A stretch of DNA of 64,000 nucleotides from Moniliella sp. 'wahieum' (GCA_003971905.1 RSEE01000009.1:496001-560000), one strand, 5' to 3'; shown: positions 12,046-23,196, numbered from the stretch's first letter. Program-made: numbers and translations. Notes: a model not told the origin generated them from the letters alone.

Positions 12046-12064
12046 GGTGGGGGGGTGGGGGGGT
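12046..12064 (+). repeat. G-tract with G-quadruplex potential
   Basis: Runs of three, seven and seven G separated by single T, followed by TATATAG. Four or more GGG runs can be drawn from it, so a quadruplex is possible on the plus strand. Confidence 0.6.
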
Positions 12065-12164
12065 ATATAGTTTTTGTTTCATCCTCTCATCGTCAAACTG
12101 GCGGATTTTGTTGGTGAGAGAGGAGTGGCTCTTGAAGCTGCCAATCCGAGCGTCGTCATGACCA

Positions 12165-12290
12165 GAGCAAAATGTGGTTCAACCCCTCCATTCCTGATCT
12201 TCCGAGTGCTCCAAGTTCCATCCCTCGGTATAGTCCGTACGTCTATAGCATTTTTCCTCCCACATCCCGTCTCGGCCTCTCTTGCTCCCT
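12165..12290 (-). mobile_element. scrap of non-LTR retrotransposon ORF
   Basis: The plus-strand text from ATGTGGTTCAACCCCTCCAT through TCCGAGTGCTCCAAGTTCCA and CCCTCGGTATAGTCCGT runs parallel to 50335-50470 and, more distantly, to 63605-63690, which encode the C-terminal part of a reverse-transcriptase ORF on the minus strand. This copy is short and degenerate with no open frame. Confidence 0.5.
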
Positions 12291-12479
12291 CCACTCACAG
12301 CAGTCACAGCTCGTTGAGGATATGGCGTCCGGGATGGAGCGCCCGAGGTAATCGATAATCGCTAACAGGCGGTTCGTTCACCCTCCGTGCTCGTGATCGA
12401 TCAGCTCCCTAGTTCGTTCAGTCAGTACAGGGGCCAAGTGATTGCGGCTAGTTGGTCGCGGCGCAACAGAGTGACTGGG

Positions 12480-12560
12480 TCAGGTTAGAGTGGCCAAGTG
12501 ACTAGTGACCCGCAGTGACACGTGACATGTGCATGTGACCATGTGACCCCTCACTGACAC
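12480..12560. repeat. GTGAC-rich block
   Basis: Repeated GTGAC and GTGACATG/GTGACC steps at 6-10 bp spacing, including ACACGTGACATGTG. It resembles the GTGAC-containing heptamer islands elsewhere in the window but is less regular. Confidence 0.6.
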
Positions 12561-13420
12561 GATGGAGCAATCGCGTTGAATTGGGTTGCTGAGGCTGAGC
12601 GCTGGGTTAGGTAAGCGGAGGCATGCAGGCATGCACTGCTGGGGGGCAAATCGAATCGGGGAGGACGCACGCCGCTTTCCTGCTCGGCTGTTCGGGCGTT
12701 TTCAGCCCCAGTGCCTCAGTGCCTCAGCTCAGCTCAGCGGCGCATCCTGCCCACAGCTGCCCCGTGCATCACCTGTGTCACCGCGTCACATGTCCATGTC
12801 ACCGCTGATCGGGGTCGATGCCGATGCACGAGGCCATAGTTACGCGTTACGCCTGACACGTGACGCGGTGGCGGTCACCCAGTACTCAGCGCATGCTCGG
12901 ATCTCAGAGGATCAGCGCTCAGCCGCTCAGCCTTGCCGAGCGCCATGGAGCTTGAGACGCCGGCGCACCTCGGCATGGGCAGTGAGCCACTCGCAATTCA
13001 ATGTTGAATTAGCAATCAAAACGAGTAGTGAGCAACGCAGCTGCTGCCGCAGTCGCGCTTCGTGTCACTGTCACCCGTCACGAACCGCCACTCCGCCTCC
13101 CTCCACCCCTCCCCTCCGTCTGCGCCGCGCCCACGATGGGCGTGCAGTGATTAGCGACTCTGCTCCCCAGTGCCCATCCACGCCCAGCCGAGCCCTCGCA
13201 GCGCAGCGCCCGCCCTCATCCCCCCCTCCCCCCCCCGCCCGCTTCTGCCCCACCCAGGCTCATGTCCTCCTCCCTCTCTTGATGGCGGGCCTGCCGCCTC
13301 CGCCGGCTCTCCCCCCGGCCGCCCGAATACCGCGCAAGACCGAGGACGACCCGCCCTAGCCCCGACCAAGACGGACAACCCAAGCACCGCCTCAGCTTGC
13401 TGCGTCGTTTGAAGCTGCGC

Positions 13421-16400
13421 ATGCTGTACGGCGCTATTCGCTATCTGAATTTCTTTCGCATCCACGTCATTGTGTTTGTCTTCGCGCCCCTCGTTGCCAG
13501 TGGCATTTTCTATGCTGCCAACGGCCAGGTCTTCATTCCCTACATCGACTGCCTCTTCCAATGCGTATCGGCCATGACAGTGACCGGCCTGACCACCATC
13601 AACGTGTCCCAGGCTACTGGTTTCCAGCAGAGCATTCTTTATGTTCTCATGTGGTGTGGTAACATCTCCACTGTCGGCTGTATCATGATCTTTGTCCGCC
13701 GCTATTTTTTCCGCAAGCGTTTTGAGCACCTTGTACGCCACGACCCCAAGATTCGCCGTCGCGCTCGCCGCATCCAGCGCCAGGTGTACAAGCAGCAGCA
13801 GGCTCAGGTGGCTCGAGTCCAGCGCTTCCTCGGCCGGCACAAGCATCACAATCGCGCCAACGCAGCGCGCAAGGGCAAGAACGAGCAAGAATCCAGTGAC
13901 GAGTCATCGTCTAATCTCGACTCATCACATCCTGCGCCGGGCGACATGCTTACAAAGAGTTCTTCCAGCCCTTCCGCACCTGGTGGCAACGAGACGCATC
14001 CTTTTCCTTCAGACCAGACGGATACCCGTCACTCTCCGTCCCCAGAATCAAGTGGCACAGCGGCCCAACTGACGATAAACACCCCGCGTCCTCCGCCGGC
14101 AACCAAAAAAAGTGGGGCCGCAAACCTGCTCTCACGACAGATATGGTCAAACGCGTTGAACAACCGGCTGTCAAGCTGGACAATCATGCGATCCCCGAGA
14201 ACGATGGCTTTCTGCGCCGCATCATCTCCCGCCATGGCTCCTCTGTAGATCAACCCAAAGAGGGCCAACACACTCATGGGCCCCATGCTGAGCGTCTCAA
14301 TCGGGACCCTACACGCCCACGGTTTGCGCCCCCGCCCGAGAGCGAGCTAGCCAACATCCCCGCGGAAATCCGTGCGCGGACTTGCAGTTAGCTGCCCTCA
14401 GGCAGATGAGGACGAGCCTGATCGGGGTCGTGGCCGCGGGCGACACCCCGCAACGAGTTCCCAGCCCCCCATTCTCATTCTCGCCGGGCATTCTCAACCA
14501 CGAATCAAGGGCGGGTACGCCAGAAGAACGGCGTATGCGCGTTCCCCGTCCGCCTCAAGGGAGAGGAAAGAACAGGAGTCATCCTGACTGCTTTCCGTGA
14601 GGGTGCTGCTCGTCATGCCCGGCAGGAAATGAAGCGAGAAAGGAAAGGGAGAGGCGCAACGTGTGGCGATAACTCTACCGCTACCTCTACGCCTGCTCGC
14701 ACTCCTCTCGAGGGAAGTCGTATTGCCACGCCCGAAGTCGTATATCCGTCCCAGCTTCCCACATGGACTTGCCACCTGAACTCTCTGGGCGTCGATGCGT
14801 GCCGAACCTCGGACAAATCTGCTCCCGCAGCTGCTGAAGAAGCACAACCTTCACCCCCTTCTCCCACGTCCCCTGGTACAGAACATGGACCTGCTTCATC
14901 GGATTTGTTAGCTGCACCCCCTCAAACATGGGAAGTGATGGACAGCCTCAAGTGCCTGCTTCCTCACCTCGTCTGTTTCCGGAACATACGTCAATTCGTT
15001 CAAGCCCAGCTTCTGCCTCCTAGGCTTAGAGGAAAATGACGAGAGGGATCCTGGTGCATACGGGATGCATGCGATGGGAAGACGCGGGTCGAGTCGCCAC
15101 TTTTGAATCCGTCGCGTCCCGATCCTCTGCGAGATGGCACGACGGATCTCCCTCTGCCCAGAGCGGTGGAGTGGACCTCCCCCGGCCTAGGGCGCGGGCA
15201 ATGTCTTCAGCTGACGTTGATAGTAGAACGGGTTCGTTCTCTACCTCGCCCCAGTACATCGCTTCCCCCGCTCTATGACTCGTTCCACCATGGCCGATCG
15301 GCGGACAAGGACTCTGGGTCCTGATATGCCTCGTACGCAGACCCAGCGTAGCCGAGACACACTTGGTACCCTGCCCCATACCGGGACGCGGATGACTTTC
15401 CCAGGACCCAGACGCAGCGGGAAGACTTTCCTCGTACCCAAACAATTGGCTTGCGGACAACACACAATTCATCCCCGAAGGATACACCACCAGTCTTTCT
15501 CGCCCCGTGGGCTCCGAGGCGGACAGCAACTGGCAGCTATTCCCGCACGCAGACGAACCGGTCGGGAATGAGGGAACGCACCCTTACAGGCCGTGCTAGG
15601 ACGAATCGGGACGGGTATGGAATGGACCCGACCAACACCATGCTGGATACGATGCAAACTGGCCTGGGGTTGGCCAACCTTGACCGATTTTGGCATGTAC
15701 CTCTACCGCCGCTTGAAGCCCTCCATTCTGCGGGACAACATGCCTCGCTTTAACACCACCATTACCTCCACGTATTCCAAGGACCGGACGAAGGAGACGG
15801 CGCTCCTCCCTCTGGACCGGCTAGGGACTACTTTTCCTTTGATGTACTTGTATCGCGCAACAGCCGCTTCCACCACCTCACCGAAGCTCAACGAGAAAAC
15901 TCGGGGGCGTGGAGTATCGTGCACTTGATTTACTGAGCAAATTGGTCCCGATGTATATTCTCGGTGTCAATTTCCTGTGCATTATCCTGGTTGCACCCTA
16001 TGCCGCAAATCGGAGCGCATTCCACAAGTACATCCCGGTCTTTGAGAGTCAGAGCCCATATCCCCCAACCGGGTTTGGTGGGTCTTCTTTAACTCGATTT
16101 CTGCCTACTCCAACTCGGGCATGTCGCTCATTGACACATCCTTTCAAACATGCAAGATGCGTACCTGCCCCTGGCCTGCATCGCCTTCCTTATCCTCGCA
16201 GGCAACACGGCGTTCCCTATATTTCTGCGCATCTTTATATGGATTTGTTCTAGATTGGTCCCCCGGCGCAGCAGGGTCCATGAGTCGCTGATGTTTCTCC
16301 TCGACCACCCCACGCCGATGCTTTGTATTCTGTTCCCGGCGCCACAACTTGGTTCCTCATCTTGACTCTTCTAAGTCTCAAGTGCGTCCTTCCCCCCTCC

Positions 16401-17521
16401 CGTGTGCATGTTACTGACCAAGATAACTCACCAGCTTCACAGATTGGGTGTGCTTCCTCGTACTTGACTTGGGCAACCCAGTCATCATGACCATTTCCAA
16501 GGGTCAGCGTGTATTTGACGGGCTGTTTCAGGCGATTGCCGTCCGTGCCGCAGGTTCCAAGTTGTGTCGGTGTTGCGCCTGGCGCCGGCGGTCCAGGTGC
16601 TGTATACGGTCATGATGTACCTTGCTGCGTTTCCAATCGCCATGTCGGTGCGATCAACGAATGTGTATGAGGAGCGGTCGTTGGCGTATTTCATGACGAA
16701 TCGGACGACGATGATCCTGGGGACGACCGCTTCCGTGGTCGAGTCGTGCTGACGGCCGGAGGCGCGGATGGTCGTCGTATCTTCTTCACCATGCCCGGAA
16801 ACAGTTATCTTTTGACCTATGGTGCTTGCCTTCTCCCTTTGGTTGCTGTGCATCGTGGAGAAGCATCAGCTGGAGCGGGAAGACAACCAGTCGTGGTTCA
16901 CCGTCTTTTCTTGTTTATTTGAGCTCACCTCAGCCTATGGCACTGTTGGGCTCTCGAGGGCACCCCAGTGGACGACTTTTCGCTTTCGGGCCGGTTCAAC
17001 GTCTTGGGGAAATTGGTCGTGATTGCCGTCATGCTGCGTGGGCGGCACCGTGTCTCCCCGTGGCTATTGACCGTGCCATCATGCTTCCTGACGACCTTGA
17101 GCCGGCCGATGCTGAGGTGCTGACGCCTTCGCTTGGGCCCGAGTCGGACGAGTGGGAGGACGAACGTGAAAACTTGACCAACGCGGATGAGGACACGGGG
17201 GACCCAGGCGGGGTGCGGCATCATGATTACAGTATGCGACCCGAGTCGGTGCAGGGGTATGATGTCGGTACCCCTCCCCTACCTGATCGGCCCACCTCCA
17301 CCAGCCCCCTTTCGGTCCCCCCGGGTCATTCGGCAGATCCATCCCATACGGCGGGTCCGGACCAAGCTCATTCCAGCCTACCTAACCAGTGCGATCCCAC
17401 CCCCCTCCCTGCCCCCTGCGGAATCGGTGCGGGAGGAAGGTCCGTGTATGACACCCTTCTCCCTCCCTCTCCACATCTTTCCGGCGAGGAAAGCTTCCGC
17501 CCGCAGCGCATGCATCCTTAA
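13421..17521 (+). CDS. TRK-type high-affinity potassium transporter, frameshifted
   Basis: Plasma-membrane K+ uptake protein of the SKT/TRK superfamily. The chosen ATG (13421) opens MLYGAIRYLNFFRIHVIVF. The first pore repeat is DCLFQCVSAMTVTGLTTINV. A very long hydrophilic insert (about 14.0-15.9 kb; Ser, Pro, Arg and Glu rich) follows, as in yeast Trk1. Then come HHLTEAQREN with GVEYRALDLLSKLVP, the second pore SAYSNSGMSL, NTAFPIFLRIFIW, LAPAVQVLYTVMMYLAAFPI with MSVRSTNVYEERS, the last pore ELTSAYGTVGLS, and LPVAIDRAIMLPDDL near the end. An acidic/Pro-rich tail ends at 17521. At least eight frame changes occur; one region near 16380-16435 looks like a real intron. Three or four pore repeats are visible, so the protein was probably functional before the sequence slips. 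Confidence 0.92.
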
Positions 17522-18087
17522 TTTCTCCTTATGTATACCTTTTTGTTCACCAATATCACAAAGTTTCGTTGCGCATCCTGGATCGCCATTCTCTGCTCGT
17601 CACTGCACTTTCTACTCTCCCCCTCATCCCGTTTCGAATTCCAACCCCAAATCGCCTCCTGGTCTGCGTTGCACGGGCCACTCTCCCCCTTCCCCCCCAT
17701 CCTCCAGCCCTTTGATAACGTTGGCACGCATCTGTAATGGCAGCCTCTCCAACGAACCATTTCATCACCGCATACAAATGGTTCAAAGTAGAAGGCGAGC
17801 CGAAAAAAAGGCGAATGTGTTCTCGGCAAAGAGAGAGGACTTCACTACCACAGATGATTGATGAGACCAGCTACCCCATTGACGCTTTTCAAGCTTCAGA
17901 GAGTTAAGGTGTTGCGAGTAATTCATCCGGTACCAGGTACCCCCCCCGTTCCGTCCGCCTTTTCCCGACACTGGCCTTCTCCTTACGCAAAAACGATGTT
18001 CAACGTGCTCAACTTGATCGTTCAGAAAACCTGGCAATGTCAACATGTCACATGTCAACACGCGAAGAAAACTATATCCCTAGATCA

Positions 18088-18330
18088 CGTCCATTTCATT
18101 GATAGAGCTTAAGGCTGGGACAGGGGGAACGCTACGTCTAGACCTAACCGTTCATCTTGCGGGGTTACTTGAAGCGCCACCAAGGTTAAGGAACCAGCGG
18201 GATCGCCAGGATATCAGGACCCTCCGGTGGTCGCCACATACGCAAAAAGGAATGGCCTGCCACTTTTACATCAGCCTGCCCCGTGCCACGTTCCACGCCC
18301 CCTGCAGCCAGCAAGCATCGGTTATATTAT
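18088..18330 (-). repeat. dispersed repeat copy 1 (possible non-LTR 3' end)
   Basis: Plus-strand text from CGTCCATTTCATTGATAGAG through GCTGGGACAGGGGGAACGCT, AACCGTTCATCTTGCGGGG, ATCAGGACCCTCCG and AGCAAGCATCGGT is closely shared with 22950-23196. Its first 150 bp are shared with 63130-63269, where it follows the stop codon of a retrotransposon ORF on the minus strand. The minus orientation is taken from that copy. Confidence 0.8.
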
Positions 18331-18341
18331 TTCTCTACTAG

Positions 18342-18790
18342 AGGACCACCCGGCCTACGGCCCGGTATGCGTACTCCTCATGCTTTTACGTGCGTCTGTG
18401 CTGAAGGGCTGGGGCTTCGCCCCAGCCTTCCTCCGTTTGGTTGCGAACACCCACGGCCATCTTTCCCCCCTGGTCCACCGTTCCATAGGTCTCTTTCCCC
18501 ACTCATCCCCGCTGTCCACCGGTCCCGCGTCAACAGAGCTCCAGCACGCGACAGGGAACCGTCCCAAAGCAGGGGGATGGTAGGGTTAGGTGGATTTATA
18601 ACCCATGTGTGGTGCTGAGGCGAGTGGCTGGGCTGCACGTGCTATTAGGTCAGAACTTGGCATCGAGCTCTCTGTTTTATTAAAGGGGATGTCGTGTTGG
18701 CGACGGTAGAACGGTGGCTACGGTGGCGAGGGGGAACGGTGGCTAAGGTGGCGACGCAGCACAGCTGGGGCGTAGGCCCGGTGGTCCTCC
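18342..18790. repeat. GC-hairpin element with inverted ends
   Basis: GAGGACCACCCGGCCTACG at 18342 matches, with about two mismatches, the reverse complement of 18769-18790. Inside is a hairpin GCTGGGGC-TTC-GCCCCAGC (18408-18426) and a GGAACGGTGGCTAAGGTGGC-type minisatellite (about 18703-18755). The hairpin-plus-inverted-end layout resembles GC clusters of organelle genomes in form. Related text is at 23200-23375. Confidence 0.6.
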
Positions 18791-19269
18791 TTGTAATGTA
18801 CTAACGCGTTCTGCGTTCCTTACGTACTACCTGTCAACATGTCAACGATCAGTGCGATCAGCGTACGTTCACGTTCAACGCGCGTTCAGCACGCATGAAA
18901 ACTACGTACTAATGCATAACGTACTACTCCTGCTACTCCCGTACTCGGTACCCCACAGGGCCTCGTGACGAACCGTGATTGTGACGACAGGTAGCCTGTG
19001 ACATTGTGACATGAGAAGCATTTGAAGAGCTACGATAACAAACATCAGGTGTTTCTCCTGTCACGTCAGGGCGACAGGCATCAGGCCCCTCAGGCCTTTG
19101 CGGCCTATCTCTCATTTGTCCATCTCAGAACATAGTCTCAGTTCCCAGGTTTAGAATTTAGGGGGGCCATGTCAGCGACAGGTGATATGCATGAGTTACA
19201 TTGTGACATGTGATATGTGATGTGAGCACGACAGGCCCTGAGGCTGTACATGCGCTCGGGCATCTGGCG

Positions 19270-19291
19270 CCAAGGCCGGCACAGGCCTTGG
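19270..19291. repeat. 8-bp inverted repeat
   Basis: CCAAGGCC, loop GGCACA, then GGCCTTGG: a perfect small hairpin within non-coding DNA. It may be unrelated to any gene. Confidence 0.6.
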
Positions 19292-19513
19292 CACACATCC
19301 GATGTGTCAGACTCGGACAGACCCATCTAGGCCCTATGCGTGCCGCGGGCTCCGTGGCTTCACAAGCACAATCTCCCCCATACGTGTTCATGTGGTGCAG
19401 TAACTGGAACGGGTTGCATCATGTGCGTCATACATACAAGCGCGCTGTGGTGTTACATGTTGCGTGCATGTAACATATGCATGTAACATGATGTTAAGCC
19501 TTGCGCGTTATAT

Positions 19514-19640
19514 AGGCCTTAGGCCTTAGTGGCACAACTAGGTACTAGTTCATAGCTACTGGTTGTAGTTACTAGTTACTAGTTGCTAATTACTAGTTAC
19601 CAGTTGTAGTTACTAATAGTTACCAGTTCCATACACCTCG
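19514..19640. repeat. AGGCCTT and ACTAGTT heptamers
   Basis: AGGCCT occurs at 19514 and 19521, seven apart. It is followed by an imperfect ACTAGTT/ACCAGTT tract with ACTAGT at 19571 and 19578. This is the palindromic-heptamer class. Confidence 0.75.
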
Positions 19641-20135
19641 GAGAACTGTGTTGCAGACTTTAACAAAAAAACTTAACACAGGGGCAGGAGCACGAACAAA
19701 AAAACGCTGCGTCTATGAGGCTCGCTCAGCGCGCTCAGCGCCACCTGCGCGCACGCTCCCAGCTCGAGGTCCCATCCCAAAATCAGGAGGTCAACACGGC
19801 TTACCGCCAAGCTAGGCCCATCTGCCCCCCCCCCCTCCCGGTCATTCGTTTCCAAACTGGATGTAGTGTGCAGCAACTACTGCATCATTAGCATTGCCAA
19901 AAAACGTGATGAGCAAAAAAGAACCTGAGAGGCACACTGCCAAATGCTAGGCTCGCTCATGACATCTGTCCAACTATAGAGGTGAAAATGAAGTGCACGT
20001 CACAACGGACAACATTGTCATGCATATGTGTACATGGGGGGACTCGGAAAAGGTGACGCGAAATCTCGAAGCCTCAACAAATGCAGTGGATCATTTGTAA
20101 AAGCACACAATCGTGCCCACGTACGAGACAGCACA

Positions 20136-21299
20136 TCACGATTGCTGATTGTTGCTGCTTGGTTGGTTAGTGGGACACAATTCAACATTATTTTGCTGTT
20201 GGAATGAAGGCCAGAACGACTGATGAGGATGAGGAGATAGAGGAGGCTGCGAAACTGGATGACCATCAGCCCAGGGGTGATGTCCGCCGCCCTGGCAGTT
20301 GCCGGGAACGCCGGTGCCGGTGTTAAAGGTGTGGTTGAGGCAGGAAGGATGTCTCTGTGTACGAGGCCGGGGTGAGCTGGTCAAGTGCGGGCCTGCTGTG
20401 AATGGGGGCGAGTCATGGCTGTGGGGCCAGCGATTGTTCAAAGATGATCCGATCTGCGATACGGGAAGATCGGTGTTAAATAATTTGGCCTCTGATTCCT
20501 CAGACCCTTGAGGTAATCCGAACGGCAGTTGGTATCCAGCATTATCTCCTGGAACAAACACCAGGCGGCCAGTAGAGTTGATATACGACGTAGATACTCG
20601 AGACAACTCCGTATACTCGTGACATAGCCCATTCGTCACATGCCCATCCTCAGTCGGTTGCCCAGTGGGCTCGTAGCCCGAATGCAGAGAGAGACAAGAT
20701 GATGGAAATATCCTCCCTGTTGGGCGCATATCTGGGGGGCTGAGTGATGTACCATCCTGGTGGGATGTAGGTGCTTGGTTCATTCGAAGGGAACGTTCCG
20801 ATGCCGTTGCGAAATATGCGTTGTTCGCCACCGGAACCGGCTCCTGGCAACGGAGCATGAAGCTCAAAACAAAGCTCCTCCTCTTGGGTCCGATGTCCCA
20901 TTCGACCGTTCAGCTCATCAGTTCGAACGTCAGTCATTGATATCGGGACCCCGATCAACCTGTTGGGGTTGGACCAGAAGATGGTGCCAGTGGATTGTCC
21001 TGGAGAGTGGTTTGGCGCTGCTCGTACACTCGCTCCATTGTAATCTGCTGCGGTTGGCGCTGAAGGCGCTGATGCGTGGCCTGCAGTGTCGCCCGCAAAT
21101 TGGTGTTCTCTTGTCGCAGTTCTCTCACTGTGTCTGTAGAGGGAGAGGGGCTGTTAGCGTAACGCTGCGCACCTGTGTGGAGATTACGCTTACTTTCGAG
21201 ATCAGCAATGTACTTCCTTCGGCGCTCCCGGAACGCACGCTGCACCTCCAAGGCGCGAGTAGGGGCAACATCACTTCGAGGTCGGCGTCCACGAGCCAT
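20136..21299 (-). CDS. bZIP transcription factor
   Basis: Predicted nuclear DNA-binding regulator. The start MARGRRPRSD is at 21299. The basic region is QRAFRERRRKYIADLE. An intron at 21134-21193 (60 nt, GTAAG...CTACAG) joins ...IADLE-N to TVRELRQENTNLRATL, giving a continuous basic region and leucine zipper with the correct heptad spacing. After the zipper a second intron, or a frame slip, near 20955-20890 leads into a long Ser/Pro/Gln-rich, probably disordered region ending SFQQQNNVELCPTNQPSSNN before the stop near 20136. The domain lies at the very N-terminus, as in several fungal bZIP families. No ankyrin, PAP1 or cysteine-rich domain was seen, so Yap-type redox sensing is not supported. 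Its target genes are unknown. Confidence 0.8.
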
Positions 21300-21435
21300 T
21301 GGAGCTGGTCTTTTCGGTGGTGGCGGGGCTGGTCTTTTTCGATAGTATAGTGCAACGGGGTTTTCAGTGGTGGCGGAGCTGGGCTATTTCGGTGGTATGG
21401 TGTAACGGGGTTTCGGTGGTGGCGGAGTTGGTGGA
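21300..21435. repeat. minisatellite in bZIP promoter
   Basis: Immediately upstream of the bZIP ATG there are about two and a half copies of a unit near 50 bp built from TTCGGTGGTGGCGGAGCTGG and a TATAGTGCAACGGGG-like part. It sits where the 5' UTR or core promoter should be, so copy number could affect expression. Confidence 0.65.
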
Positions 21436-22451
21436 TGTGACGGTCTTGAGGAAGGTTGCGGGCGGAGTGGTGGCGACAGGAGTCGGAAGAATGAAAAACT
21501 GTGGTGGGGCTTGGCCAGGAGGGGGTCTGGCCTAGAGTTTTGCATGACTTTCGACGTACTTCGCAACATGCTTTTGACATTTGACATGTGACACACTACT
21601 GCGGCACGTTTGGTAACATGTAACAGCGCATTATACACACACGAGGTAGCTAAGCTGCCAATATCGAACAGGCCTGCATTTTCCGGAACCCCCGCCCGCA
21701 AATGTGGAAGCTAGTGGGCTGTCTAAGGCGGAATTGCCAATTTGTGCAGTTTTGCGACTTTCTGGACATCTTCGGTTGAAACACGGCGCGGGCCCGAGTC
21801 CCGACTTATCCTGCTGCAGGGTCTTTGTAGGTCGGGATAGGGTCCACCCACTCCTTCGGAAGGGTTTGAAGCTTAAAGCTTGAAGAGCTTGAAGGCGGTT
21901 GCGATATGCTAGCTCCAAGCCTCAGCGCTTCCAGCGCTCACGCTTAGTACTTAGTAACGTCCAATGTTACCGTTTAGCTAATGTAACCCTATCGCCGACA
22001 TCACATATCATCGATCACTGAGTCTCCGCGTCATCGATTCCCTAGTCACTAGTCCCGACTAACTCATCGATCACCAATTAAATTAATGACTTCTGGCGAC
22101 GCAGGCCGCGTGAAAAGGGTGAGATGCTGGTGCTGGGGACAAGGGGTTGCGCGGTTGCAGAAGAAAGAACATGTCTGGAGGAGGCTTGGGGAGGCACTGG
22201 AGGGGCCGGGATTGAAAGGAGGCAAAGAGGCTGCTCAGCGAGGGGTAGGCACTCTATCGTCCCCGCACACTGCATTCTGAACATGGAACATGGCCCAGGT
22301 CGACGATCGTGTGACTTGCAGCTGCGCCGGCTTATATTTTGGGCCTTTTTGGTCCCAGTTCTCTTCCCTCCAGTGGACAAGGTGGCAGGCAGATCATGCA
22401 TGTCACATGTCATGCATCATGGATGTTGTTACAGGTAGCTAATACTAGGTG

Positions 22452-22668
22452 ACCGGTGACCGGTGACCGACGGTAAGCTAATAAAATCTCTTGTATCGCG
22501 AGTCGTGTCCGAATGAGCGCGTAAGCATGTGGGTTATAGAGGCGTGTGAGCTGTGGCTGTGACATGTGACATGTGAGTACGAGGACTACTACAACCTGCC
22601 GTAGCTCTCACCATAATAGTCACTGGAGATCTTAGATCTTAGATCTTAGATCTTAGATCTTAGATCTT
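22452..22668. repeat. heptamer cluster ACCGGTG, ACATGTG, AGATCTT
   Basis: ACCGGT occurs at 22452 and 22459, ACATGT at 22562 and 22569, and six perfect tandem copies of AGATCTT at 22627-22668. Three unrelated 7-bp units sharing one design (palindromic hexamer plus one base) lie within 220 bp. Confidence 0.9.
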
Positions 22669-22949
22669 ATTGCACTGAGTCAGTGTGCAGCCCCCCAGCG
22701 TTCAAACAGAGAGGTGCGTGGGTGCGTGAGCGCGCCCCGAGCGCCTCTGCATGGCATATGGGCAAGTAACAGTATAGTACTGAAACTAATACCGGAACCA
22801 TCGTGTGTGGCAGCCGAAGTATATTCCGACATCAGTACCTATTTTGAGAGCCTGAGGCTGAGGCGCAGAAGCCTGAGCCTGTTGGCGCTGTAGTAGAGGG
22901 GGGGCGTACAGAAATCGAACTACTGACATCCATCTCTATCTCTATGTTG

Positions 22950-23196
22950 CGTCCATTTCATTGACAGAGCTGAAGGCTGGGACAGGGAAACGCTACGTCT
23001 AAACCGAACCGTTCATCTTGCGGGGGTTATTTGGAGGCGCCACTAAGGTCAAGGAACCAGGAGGCTCGCCAGGATATCAGGACCCTCCGGTGTGGTCGCC
23101 ACATACGCAAAAAGGAATGGCCTGCCACTTTTACATCAGCCTGTCCCGTGCCACGTTCCACGCCACCCACTGCCAGCAAGCATCGGTGATATTATT
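22950..23196 (-). repeat. dispersed repeat copy 2
   Basis: Close copy of 18088-18330: the same order of blocks with a few indels and substitutions. On its left it is preceded by ATCTCTATCTCTATGTTG, shared with the copy at 63117. Read on the minus strand this would be a short microsatellite-like tail after the 3' end of a retroelement. Confidence 0.8.

Larger units (their letters stand above)
11056..13420. other. tubulin-TRK divergent spacer
   Basis: A 2.4-kb spacer upstream of both alpha-tubulin (minus) and TRK (plus). It holds the tubulin 5' exon(s), a GACGAGA-rich stretch (11220-11290), a TTTATTT element at 11485, a G-rich G4-type tract (12046-12064), a retrotransposon scrap (12165-12290), a GTGAC-rich block (12480-12560) and a long C-run (13218-13237). 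The 257-residue plus-strand ORF at 12586-13359 is low-complexity and I do not believe it codes. Confidence 0.5.
17522..20135. other. repeat-rich spacer between TRK and bZIP genes
   Basis: 2.6 kb without a believable gene. It holds dispersed-repeat copy 1 (18088-18330), a GC-hairpin element (18342-18790), GACAGG and GTGACAT-rich text (18990-19240), a short inverted repeat (19270-19291), heptamers (19514-19640) and a C-run near 19823-19835. Confidence 0.6.

Noticed and set aside
12586-13359. 257-codon plus ORF before TRK
   Set aside because: Low-complexity Ser/Pro/Arg text with no domain. It overlaps the expected TRK promoter and the C-run.
18342-18790. DNA transposon with terminal inverted repeats
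   Set aside because: The inverted ends are imperfect and about 20 bp, no target-site duplication was visible, and no transposase is present. Recorded only as a GC-hairpin element.
22627-22668. Telomeric repeat
   Set aside because: AGATCTT/TTAGATC is not the fungal TTAGGG telomere unit and only six copies occur internally.
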